The position numbers and the translations under genes were made by a program. Shown piece after piece: positions 33,225-42,267 of a stretch of 64,000 nt of DNA (position 1 is the stretch's first letter; each line of letters starts with the position of its first letter). Source of the DNA: Armigeres subalbatus (lineage: Eukaryota; Arthropoda; Insecta; Diptera; Culicidae); assembly GCF_024139115.2 (NCBI RefSeq), contig NC_085140.1, positions 103,676,988 to 103,740,987 on the forward strand. Reading direction: 5' to 3'. The notes below the pieces were generated by a model, which made no database searches, had not been told where the DNA came from, and saw only the letters and a program-made list of their open reading frames with translations.

Positions 33225-33648
33225 TCCCACAAGACTTTTTTGCCTATTGGAGGCTTCCGAGCATCTTGAAGGGAGGCTTCAGAGCTTCAAGAAAGGCGGT
33301 TTTCGAGCCACTTAAAAGGAGACTTCTGAGCCTCTTGAAAGTACGCATCCAACCCTCTTGAAAGAAGAATTCCAAGCCTCTTCAAGAAAAGCTTCTGATC
33401 CTCTTGAAAGGAGGCTTTCGAGCCTTTGAAATGGGACTTTAGAGCTTCTCGATAGGAGGCTTCCGAGCCTCTTGAAGGGAGGCTTTAGAGCCACTAAAAA
33501 GGAGGCAACTGGGCTTCTTGAAGGTACGCTTCCAAGCCTCTTGAAAGAAACATTTCGAGCCTCTTGAAAGGAGGCTTCCAAGCCTCTTGGAACAAGAAAT
33601 TCAAAACTCTTGATGGGAAGCTTCCGAGCCTCCTGAAAAAAGCCTCAG
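33225..33648. repeat. GAGCCTCTTGAAAGGAGGCTTC minisatellite
   Basis: About 16 imperfect units of 24-27 bases built on CCGAGCCTCTTGAAAG and GGAGGCTTC. The array continues after the inserted polypurine element at about 34665-34715. The minus-strand frame across it is a by-product. Confidence 0.9.
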
Positions 33649-33649
33649 T

Positions 33650-34645
33650 TCATTTGGCCGAATGTCGTTTGGCCGAATAGTTGAAATACGTTTCCTTATT
33701 AAGTGTGTGAAGTGAGTAATGAGAAGTAAGAAGGGTTTGTAGTGGAAAGCAACCAGTGAGAAGCGAGATTATTTCTGAATGAAGAATAAACAAAGAAGAA
33801 GGAAAGAGGAAGAAGGAAGAATCAAGGAAGAATAAGGAAAAAGGAAGAATAAAAAGAGAAAGAAAAAAGAAGAAGGATGAAGGAAGGCAGAAGAAGGAAG
33901 AAGGAAGAAAGAAGGAAGAAAGAAGAAAGAAAGAAGGAAGAAAGAAGGAAGAAGGAGATTGAAAGAAGAAAGAAGGAAGAAGGAAGAAAAAATGGAAGAA
34001 GGATGAAAGAAGGAAGAAAGAAGGAAGAAAGAAGAAAAAAGGAAGAATAAGAAGAAGGAAGAAGGAATAAGAAAGAAGGAAGAAGAAAGAGGGAATAAAG
34101 AAGAAGGAAGAAGAAAGAAAGAACAGGAATGAAGAAGAAAGAAAGAAGAAGGAAGAAGAAAAAAGGAAGAAGAAAGAAGGAAGAAAAAATGAATGAAGAA
34201 CGAAAGAAAAAGATGGAAGGAGAACTAATGAAGTAGGAAGAAGACATGAACATGGGAAAAGAGGCAAATAAGGAATAAGGAAGAAGGATGAAAGAAGACA
34301 GAAGAAGGAAGAAGAAAGTAGCAATAAGGAAGAAGCAAGAAGAAAGAAGAAAGAAGGAAGAAGGAAGATGTGAGAAAGGAGAGAGGAGAAGGAAGAAGAA
34401 AGAAGAAGGAAGAAAGAAGAAGAAAGAAAGAAGAAACAAGAAGGGAGAAAGAATAATTAAGGTGAAAGAAGAGGGGAGGGAGAAGGGAGTAAGAAGCAGG
34501 AAGAATGCCGAAGGAAGAAGTGTGCAGTTCACTTTTCTCTTTTCACCTTACATTTTTTACTTCTCTCTTGCTACTTCTCATTACTCACTATTAGTTACTC
34601 GTAATCTGAGGTCAAATTTACCAACTTTTCGGCCAAATGGCCTGA
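33650..34645. mobile_element. Polypurine-cored element, copy 2
   Basis: Starts CATTTGGCCGAATGTCGTTTGGCC and ends TTCGGCCAAATGGCC. Inside are GTGAGTAATGAGAAGTA (33712) and its exact complement TACTTCTCATTACTCAC (about 34572), then a purine core at about 33780-34520. It splits the 24-27 bp minisatellite. No clear target duplication could be fixed because the host is itself repetitive. Confidence 0.75.
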
Positions 34646-35158
34646 TTTCCTTCCTATAGCCACTTAAAATGCGGCTTCTGAGCATCTTGAAAGAATACCT
34701 CAGGGATCTCAGGCGAAGCTGTACACGGAAGCCTTCAAGTACCCATTATGAAGAAAAGCGGCATAACTCATTTAATGAGTAAATCGCTTTTACTCATTAA
34801 TGAGTACTTGAAGCAAACTTCACAAAATGGGTAAATTTTGCTCCTTTTTTCAACGCAATAAATGGGTAAAAATAACTCCTGGCATAAAATTTTCTGTTCT
34901 TCTGGTTTGTTACGGATTTCGAGATGGAATTAAGCTATAGATACCATAAAGATAAACGAGATAAACAACATATTTTATAATTAATTGCATATTATTCGGC
35001 AACTCCATTTTTTTTTGTTAAATATCCCATTTAAACCCCATAAATATCCCATTAAATGTTAAAACCATTGTTTTTGTTAAATATCTTGGCTGTGCATATG
35101 CACAGCACATGTTTCGAAATGGACAAATTGATATGAAATTTGCGAAAAAGAATCCACG

Positions 35159-35230
35159 TGTCTTGGAGGGACTCGAACCCTCAACCTCCTACTCTCTAGA
35201 TAGGCCTGATAACCCCTGCACAACAAGGCC
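35159..35230 (-). tRNA. tRNA-like sequence, left arm (possible tRNA-Ser-AGA-like or decayed)
   Basis: The complement of the right-arm block with a few changes (GGCCTTGTTG in place of GGTCTTGTTG; TGCAGGGG in place of TGTAGGGG). The acceptor stem is weakened to five pairs, so this copy is less likely to be functional. Confidence 0.4.
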
Positions 35231-35642
35231 AATTAAACGTCACGTTTGCGGAAAAGCCATCAGAATCCGAGTACCAACCTCCACCGCGGTTAGCTCTCTT
35301 TTTTGCAAATTGAATATCTTTCGGATGCTTGATTTGTCCAATCTCGTAAGGTAATCAAACTTATCAAATGCTTTAGCCAAGCAAGCCTTTGGCACAGCAG
35401 AGTGCGATTGATTCGCATTCTATATCAGTCCGCCCAACCTGTTGTTGGGGGCATGGAGTGCGATCCTCTCGTTTAATAAACAATGTGCACTCGCTTGACT
35501 GTGGATATACAACAGTAAAGCACATGTGGAGATTGGACAAATCAAGCATCCGAGAGATATTCAATTTGCAAAAAAGAGCTAACCGCGGTGGAGGTTGGTA
35601 CTCGGATTCTGATGGCTTTTCCGCAAACGTGACATTTAAGTG

Positions 35643-35713
35643 GTCTTGTTGTGTAGGGGTTATCACGCCTATCTAGAGAGTAGGAGGTTGAGGGTTCGAG
35701 TCCCTCCAAGACA
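35643..35713 (+). tRNA. tRNA-like sequence, right arm (anticodon loop CTAGAGA)
   Basis: Can be folded as a cloverleaf. The acceptor is GTCTTG with CAAGAC, the D arm is around TGTAGGGGTTATCACG, the anticodon stem is CCTAT with GTAGG and loop CTAGAGA (anticodon position AGA), and the T arm is GAGGG-TTCGAGT-CCCTC. There is no long variable arm as serine tRNAs need, so identity is doubtful. No CCA is encoded. Probably a tRNA-derived module of a repeat. Confidence 0.45.
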
Positions 35714-35806
35714 CGTGGATTCTTTTTCGCAAATTTCATATCAATTTGTCCATTTAGAAACATGTGCTGTGCATATGCAATGCACAGCCAATATATTTAA
35801 CAACAT

Positions 35807-36307
35807 ATTTTATATTTATTATATGTAGAATGACATGTCGATGTTTTTGTTTTTCCTTGTCACTAAATGCTTTTTTATAGCTACTGCTGGGGACCTGCAG
35901 CTACTTCATCAAGGAACGAGAATCCGGAATCATTCAAATCCGACGGTGAATGGTTCATCGTTCCCAAACACGTATTTTTCAGTAACACCTCGGGTAGATC
36001 CAAAGCAGCACCATTCCATATTGATGCAAGAGCCGGTGCACAACATGAAATTTCTGCAACGAAGAAAATTGATGTCACTACCAACTTATTTCGCGATTTT
36101 TCAAATTAATTTAATTGCAAGCTCCACAGCTCAGGCACAAACGCATCAGATTTTCGGAGATTTTTTCTTCGACAGGCACACATCACAAACGAACTATTAA
36201 GAAAAAAAATGGCCGCGTTTCAATAAACACCAAGGAGTACTATTTACCCATTATTTTTACTAGACAAGACAAGTTATTTTAAAATGGGGTAATTGCACTC
36301 TTGTTGC
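35807..36307. other. Interior of the 2 kb foldback, unassigned
   Basis: Frames at 35835-36200 overlap on three frames and show no family. No repeat partner was seen. Confidence 0.4.
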
Positions 36308-36446
36308 AGAGTGTATGTAATTAAGAGTGGCGACATGTGCCGCATTTGACAGGTCTCCTGCTCGTTTGGAACACGATTTTGTATGGGAATGACAGATTAA
36401 TTTTGTTCCAATTCTGACAGTGTCGCCACTCTTAATTACATACACG
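36308..36446. repeat. Hairpin element, arms AGTGTATGTAATTAAGAGTGG
   Basis: GTGTATGTAATTAAGAGTGG at 36311 is the exact complement of the segment ending at 36445. Comparison of the arms indicates the next palindrome entered at the right outer edge. Confidence 0.75.
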
Positions 36447-36649
36447 CCCGTTTCAAATCACTCAGAGACTGAGTGAAATTGTATTGCCGTCTCTTTTTTT
36501 CCCACGGAAAAGTTACTCAATTTTCGTAAAAAGTGGAACTACTCAAATTTTGAGTAGTTCCACTTTTTACGAAAATTGAGTAACTTTTCAGTGAGAAAAA
36601 AAGAGACGGCAATACAATTTCACTCAGTCTCTGAGTGATTTGAAACGGG
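36447..36649. mobile_element. Nearly perfect 203 bp palindrome (foldback MITE)
   Basis: CCCGTTTCAAATCACTCAGA to the centre near 36548 pairs with the complementary half almost without mismatch, giving arms of about 100 bases. The low divergence suggests a young insertion or active correction. Confidence 0.9.
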
Positions 36650-36767
36650 TGTGTACACTCTGTCTTGTTGTTTTATTTAAAGAATACCCATTTTTTGACA
36701 ATTCAATACTTGATCAAAAAGTGGGTGAATGGAACCCGTTTAATGGGTACTTTCAAGCTTCCGTGTA

Positions 36768-36970
36768 GGATTTCCAATCCGGAGATGGCGAGTTCGATTC
36801 TTGGTCCGATCTAGGATGTTTTCAGGTTGAAAACTTTCTCGACACCCTGGGCATAGTTTATCCATTGTACTTGTCACACAAGATACATACTCATGCAATG
36901 GCGGCCATAGAAAGGCTTTCAATTAGTAACTGCTAAAATGGAAATGCTAAAAGAATACTAAGTTGAAAAG
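36768..36970 (+). mobile_element. Feilai-related SINE, 5'-truncated
   Basis: Box B-like GAGTTCGATTCTTGG, then CTAGGATGTTTTCAGGTTGA, CACCCTGGGCATAGT and a 3' part ending near AGTTGAAAAGCAGGCC. Belongs to a different subfamily from 50490-50772. The 5' end meets the 2 kb foldback. Confidence 0.65.
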
Positions 36971-37339
36971 CAGGCCACTTTATGCTATACTCCATTTTCA
37001 GACCGCATCGTGCTTTCGAAATTTCTCTCTTTGCTGAAGGAAGTTTTTAATAGGGGGAAAGACGGCTTTGGCAGGTTTTGTTCTATTATTGGCAGGGGGG
37101 TTTTTGGCGACCAAATTTTATGAAATTTGGCCACAATATTCTTTGATATGCAGAGAATGTTTAGGCCAAATTTGAGCCTAGTCAGTCATAAAAAATACGA
37201 TCTTTGCTTGGACCCGTGCCTTCGTTTTACGTTGGACCCGTTTGGAGAAGTAAAATTTCAACAATAAGCGGTTGAAATCCTGCAGGGACACCGTTCTGAA
37301 AAAAAAACTCCTAGAAGGTCACGTCTCCACGCTCAGCAA

Positions 37340-37990
37340 TGAGCATTAATAAAAACAAGAGGGCGAGTCTCTGAATTCTTCACTTCCTTCTAAAAAACAA
37401 GGTTTCAAGACCGTCCTGACAAAGCGCGGAAAAAATAGAAGGAAGCTGGAGACTTCAGATGTTCCTTCTAACTCGAGCATTCAAAATAATTCTTCTCCTA
37501 TCGAACTGAGCAATCAGTTTGATATGATTAATGACGAAATTGAGCTAATCGAATCTACCTCTTAGCCCAGATGATTCGATCCATGCGAAAAAGCAAAGGA
37601 TTCCGCCACTTGTGATATCTGTTGCCGAGTTTTCTGGCTTTCGGAATGAAATCTTGAATAACCTCCAGGGGATCAAGGTTTTATTTCAGATTGCTAGGAA
37701 GGATGACTGCCGCGTTTTGCCGGGATCGTTTGACGATCGCATACGTTTTCTTCAGTATTTAACTGAAAAGCGCCATAAATTCTTCACATACGACGACAAA
37801 ACTGAGCGATTGTTCAAAGTCGTCTTGAAAGGTCTCCCCAGTGATGATAGATAATCACTGGATGAGATTAAAATTGAAATTTCTCAATTACCAGTCCAAG
37901 TAATTAAGATGAAAAAGAAGTCTCGCTCTGGTACTTCCCAGAGGGGTATTTCTCAAGAATTTTATTTAGTTCCCTTTAACAAAAGTGAAC
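37340..37990 (+). pseudogene. Jockey-clade LINE ORF1 (gag-like) remnant
   Basis: Reading with two frameshifts and stops gives KNRRKLETSDVPSNSSIQ, then PPLVISVAEFSGFRNEI, NNLQGIKVLFQIARKDDCRV and TEKRHKFFTYDDKTERLFKV. VLKGLPSDDR, LDEIKIEISQL and KKKSRSGTSQRGISQEFYLV follow. This is the region before the zinc knuckles in Jockey/Juan ORF1, an RNA-binding protein of the retrotransposon. It stops at FNKSELNN, where unrelated sequence begins. The zinc knuckles and ORF2 are not adjacent. Confidence 0.85.
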
Positions 37991-40900
37991 TAAACAATCA
38001 GAGCCGTAGCGTGGATTCCCAGGGCCCTTGGCGAAACATTTATTAGGCGCCCCTTACGCAGATGTAAAAAAAACGTGCTATGAGCAGGGAGACCCATTTT
38101 TGTTGCGAGGAATGAATTTCTAAAGCCTCTATCTATAACCTGCATATGTTCCAATAGGTAGAAAGTAAGGGTTATTAAAAGACCAGAACATTTCTAGAAA
38201 TCCGCTGAAGTTTAAAGATTTTCTGAAATATTTAATAAACTAATTCAAGTAAAAAAAAATAGATCCAAATAAATCCACACACATTCACGACAAAAAAAGG
38301 ATTTAATTAGGAAAATAAAATAGCTCTCAATTCTTGCTATTCGATTTTGATTGCTATCGAACCTAGTGAAACCCAGAAGAACCCTTATATGAAGTGGATG
38401 ACCATCGGAATCGCCATTAGCCCTTTCGATGACGAAAAATTCAATTTTGGAGTTGCTTGGTTTGCAAAAACTACTGATCTTTCAATGAACTTCAAATTTG
38501 GAGTGAATTGGTTCATTGTGAGAATAGCGATTGTCGTATCAAGAACAAAGCAATTCCGGAGTGGGTTGTTGGATGGCCAGAATAACCAACAGGCCCTATT
38601 CAGATCAAGGTATATGAGTTTTTGGAGTGGGTCTGGCGGTAGTTTGGTGGCACTGTTTGTTTTGGATGAACCAATAAATGTCTACTTTAAATAAAGTCAG
38701 TTACTGACCTCCCTCCCTCTTCCTAATCTAATTTAGCCGTCGTTACTGAAATCCTTCGATGCATATTCTCATATTCAGCATACCATCATTTCAAATACTC
38801 TTTCCCGCTAAAAGCTTTACCAGTTTATAAAGATTAGACTGGATCAAATGCGATCGCATAGTTTGACGGCATAAAATTAGCGAATTTATCTCAAATTCAC
38901 ACAAATTTCTTATCAGTACTTCCGTACATCTATTATTAGATAACGGTTTGCATTTTTAAGTCGCGAACAAAAACTATATGTATTTGATTTACGCTTCGCC
39001 TTTGGCTTATTGAAGTCCTTATCTGGGGCACCTTCCCCTGAAGCTTGTTTCATACTCCTTTCCATTTGCATTTCCTGTTCCTTCCTTTTCCTTCCACTTT
39101 CTTTTCCATCAAGTAAATAATGAAAAAGACATTCCCAAATTAGGGGAGCATGCTGAAGTTCTGATACATTGAAATGTTATGACCCCGGGAGTTCCCAGAA
39201 AGGGACTAGCCTAGACCCCAAGCTGCTGGTCTGACCAACGGCAGCTTCCGGGGTGGGCGTAACATGCCTCCTTTCTCCCAGGTCCCAAGGACTTTATTCT
39301 TTACACTTTACCTTTATGGTTATGGGCGGCGATGAGATACAGTGGCAATGGCTTGGTCAGTTAGTGGCAATGGCTTGGTCACTATCGCAGATGGCGTTAG
39401 GTACTGGCGCGACGTGTAGCTTGATGGTCGTTGGTCAGATGGTCGTCGAATGACCCGGCGGCATCCACGAGGTGTTGCTTCTCGACGATCTTATGGCCGA
39501 GGTAAATTCCGGAATTTTCATCCGTTGACGGAAGCCGATAACACGGCGTTAGTTGGCACGATACGTGAGAAAAGCTGGGACGAATAATAGCTGTCGTTAT
39601 CAGGACTCCGTATGAAAAAATGGCGTCCGTGGCGTGTTACCGCCCGTCGGTCCGGGCGAGAAAGTACCTTCAGGAATACGAGAAGTCCCGACACCTCTGG
39701 GCAAAATGTTAGCAACCTCACCACACATGCACGTAGCTGGATTCCCACTTAGTTCGTTCCCGAACGTCAAACTATCGGACTGACTATTTGGGCTAAATTC
39801 AGAGTTTCACGAGGAATGGAATAAACTTCAAAGATGCGAGTTGGCTGTAGGTTCTTAGTATATCGTACCTCGACTGATCGCTTTATTCCTTTCTTCATCG
39901 AAGACTCTGGAGCACATATTTTTGATAACCGCATTCATTTGCCACCCACTTTGCCCGTTTTAAAATTACGATTAGACACTAACTTGACAAATTATTTCCC
40001 TGCATGCCAACACCATACACAAAGTGATACCATTCGGTAACAACCTGTATCAGTTATTGACGGAACAGGGTCTTCTGGAAATACGTCAAATGATTGATTA
40101 TGTATGTAGTCCCCGAGAGAATCGTAATAAAAGGTTAAATTTGTATCACTTTGAACCAGTGAATTTTTGAATAATTTGTCATCATTTCCTATAGCGCAAT
40201 TCTGAAAGATCGAAGTGTGCCTTGCGTTGAATAGGACGTGCGTTTTCTCGTGCGTCAAATTTTTGCACCAGCCATTTGAACCTAAAGCGAAAAAAAAGTT
40301 GATGCAGTTTAATTCATCAATTTGAAGAATTGAAGAAAGAAATAAAAGGTTCATCAAAATGTGAATCTTTTTAACTACAAGCCTACAGGTCAAGAGTTCA
40401 GGTAGGAAGTTCCCATTTCGGCCGATGATAACGCTGGGAAACGATGCAGAAACTTATATGGGTAAATTACCCAAAAAGCCAAGAAGAAGTATCTGGATAG
40501 TGGCGATAGTGGACAGGATATCGAACTTCCAAAATAGGGGCGTTTTTCGATAAGACTCCTAATTGACTGAACATCATTTGAGATTTATGAGGGCACGCAT
40601 GCAAAAAAAATGAGGTGAGTTCGAACGAGGAAGCTAGGTAGAATGATGTATTGATGCTAGGAAATACAGGTGAGTATAACCTTCACTTTTTTCCTTAAAT
40701 TATTTTTAGTAATGGATGGTAATCTTGTTTGGTGATGGCTTACCCGCCTTATCCTTTCGTCATAGACTACAATATTGACCCGATTGCTATGAATAAGGAC
40801 ACATTTTGATGATTACGAGATCCAATAATACAACGTGCCAATACTATTTTCTTTAACCTGATATGCAGATATTTTCAGTAAGATTAAATTGTAAAACCAA

Positions 40901-41380
40901 GTTGCGCTTCAAAATTCTTGTAGCTCTACTCGCCTAATTGTGGATTCTAATGCTTTGATTTGCAATGACCATATATGTGTTTTTTTTTGTCCCTACATCT
41001 CTATTTAAGAATTCATCCGGGGTTGAATTTTGGATTTTTATTGCAACAAACTGGCGAAAACTTATTCCAACATTTTTTGCCTTTCTTGTTTTTGGCGAAA
41101 AACTGGTAGTGAATGTAAATTTTTTAGTTATTTAAGATTTCCCAAAGGAAAATTGGATTTCTCACTTATTTCCTGCAATTGAATACTACAATAAAACGTT
41201 CAATGTTAGGTCACGAAATGGAAAATTTGATTACTGATTCGTATGTATCTTAAAATTACTGATATATTTTTATTCACTTGTACTTATAGAGAGCGTTGTT
41301 CTGTTTGATGAAATTTCACCAAAGATTTCAATGCTGAACTCAAGATGAATACACTGGAATAATTGCTAAGATGAACCAGC
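37991..41380. other. 3.4 kb without a supported gene
   Basis: 38040-38075 (CGTGGATTCCCAGGGCCC..GGCGCCCC) looks like a transposon end. A T- and C-rich tract is at 39050-39110. 39170-39740 is GC-richer with paired GGCAATGGCTTGGTCA repeats at 39345 and 39368. No recognisable domain was found except the uncertain frame at 39992-40393. Confidence 0.4.
39992..40393 (-). CDS. Uncertain ORF, 133 codons, possibly secreted-type
   Basis: I do not recognise this frame. From an internal Met it begins with the hydrophobic MNLLFLSSIL, then holds two NLT and one NQS glycosylation sequons and several cysteines (WCKN, NCAIG, GCYR, VWCWH). A possible acceptor (TTTTTTTTCGCTTTAG, minus strand) lies just before GSNGWCKNL, so the part after it may be an exon and the part before it an intron. 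There is no known neighbour or homologue to support it, and it may be chance. Confidence 0.2.
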   Translation of the reverse strand: MTCRLVVKKIHILMNLLFLSSILQIDELNCINFFFALGSNGWCKNLTHEKTHVLFNARHTSIFQNCAIGNDDKLFKNSLVQSDTNLTFYYDSLGDYIHNQSFDVFPEDPVPSITDTGCYRMVSLCVWCWHAGK

Positions 41381-41387
41381 TGCGGTA

Positions 41388-41745
41388 GTGATAACAGCAG
41401 CCTCAAAAATCATCACAGCCGCCAAATCAGTCACAATTAGGAATTGTCTTGGATATCTGTACGCCTGTACGGAACGTAAGTACGACAGCTGCCCAAGCCA
41501 CGACGTCAAAATCATCATAGGAGATTTGAACGCTCAGGTTGGCCAAGAGGAGGAGTTTAGACCGACTATTGGAAAGTTCAGCGCTCACCGGCTGACGAAC
41601 GAAAACGGCCTACGACTAATTGATTTCGCCGCCTCCAAGAATACCTGGGCAGACCAGGTGCAAAACGACTTGGCGAGCGTGGGGCGTATCCGAGGATGGA
41701 GAGATGTGGCCTCAAACGCGCGATTCGAACGAACAGGAGTGTTCG
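41388..41745 (+). pseudogene. RTE-B endonuclease fragment fused to an RTE 3' segment
   Basis: Plus strand: HDVKIIIGDLNAQVGQEEEF, RPTIGKFSAHRLTNENGLRL and IDFAASKN, then directly TWADQVQNDLASVGRIRGWR, which belongs to the C-terminal end of RTE proteins. The middle of the element is missing. Confidence 0.8.
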
Positions 41746-42265
41746 CCCGAAATCTTCACACAGTTTTGCACACCATCCATCGTTGCTTTGATCAGTCTGG
41801 TAAGCTTCCCAGGGAAGCTGTTCTCGTCCATAATTTTCCATAGCTCTATGCGGTCTATACTGTCGTATGCCGCCTTGAAATCAACGAACAGATGATGCGT
41901 TGGGACCTGGTATTCACGGTATTTTTGAAGGATTTGCCGCACAGTAAAAATCTGGTCCGTTGTCGATCGGCCGTCAACGAAGCCGGCTTGATAACTTCCC
42001 ACGAACTCATTCACTAATGGTGACAGACGACGGAATATGATCTGGGATATCACTTTGTAGGCGGCATTAAGGATGGTGATCGCTCGAAAGTTCTCACACT
42101 CCAGCTTGTCGCCTTTCTTGTAGATGGGGAATAATACCCCTTCCTTCCACTCCTCCGGTAGCTGTTCAGTTTCCCAGATACTGACTATCAATTTGTGCAG
42201 GCAAGTGGCTAGCTTTTCCGGGCCCATCTTGATGAGCTCAGCTCCGATACCATCCTTACCAGCTG
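41746..42265 (-). pseudogene. RTE-B reverse transcriptase fragment
   Basis: One open frame of 171 codons: LHKLIVSIWETEQLPEEWKE, GVLFPIYKKGDKLECENFRA, AYKVISQIIFRRLSPLVNEF, QAGFVDGRSTTDQIF, YQVPTHHLFVDFKAAYDSID and LIKATMDGVQNCVKISGE. RT fingers and the FDFKxAYD-type motif (VDFKAAYDS) are present. The palm motif with the second aspartates is missing. It faces the endonuclease piece in opposite orientation, a rearranged copy. Confidence 0.88.
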
Positions 42266-42267
42266 CT

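Larger units (their letters stand above)
35078..35806. repeat. Long inverted repeat with a tRNA-like sequence in each arm
   Basis: Arms of about 270 bases (35078-35345 and about 35525-35806) are complementary with few mismatches, spacer about 180 bases. The outer ends read GGCTGTGCATATGCACAGCA. Each arm contains a tRNA-like block. The frames on both strands mirror each other. Confidence 0.88.
34724..36765. mobile_element. 2 kb foldback with CACGGAAGC ends and TA flanks, hosting other foldbacks
   Basis: Left end CACGGAAGCCTTCAAGTACC and right end GGGTACTTTCAAGCTTCCGTG are inverted, flanked by TA at 34722-34723 and 36766-36767. Subterminal ATTAATGAGTA-type repeats occur at the left. Inside are the inverted repeat 35078-35806 and the hairpins 36308-36446 and 36447-36649. 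Confidence 0.7.

Noticed and set aside
33312..33581. 89-codon repeat protein on the minus strand
   Set aside because: Translation of a minisatellite; no independent support.
33650..34532. Frames of 224 and 236 codons of the same composition
   Set aside because: Same cause, in the second polypurine element.
38347..38694. 115-codon plus-strand frame
   Set aside because: Repeated FNFGVAWFAK/FKFGVNWFIV phrases suggest tandem duplication in non-coding DNA; no known family.
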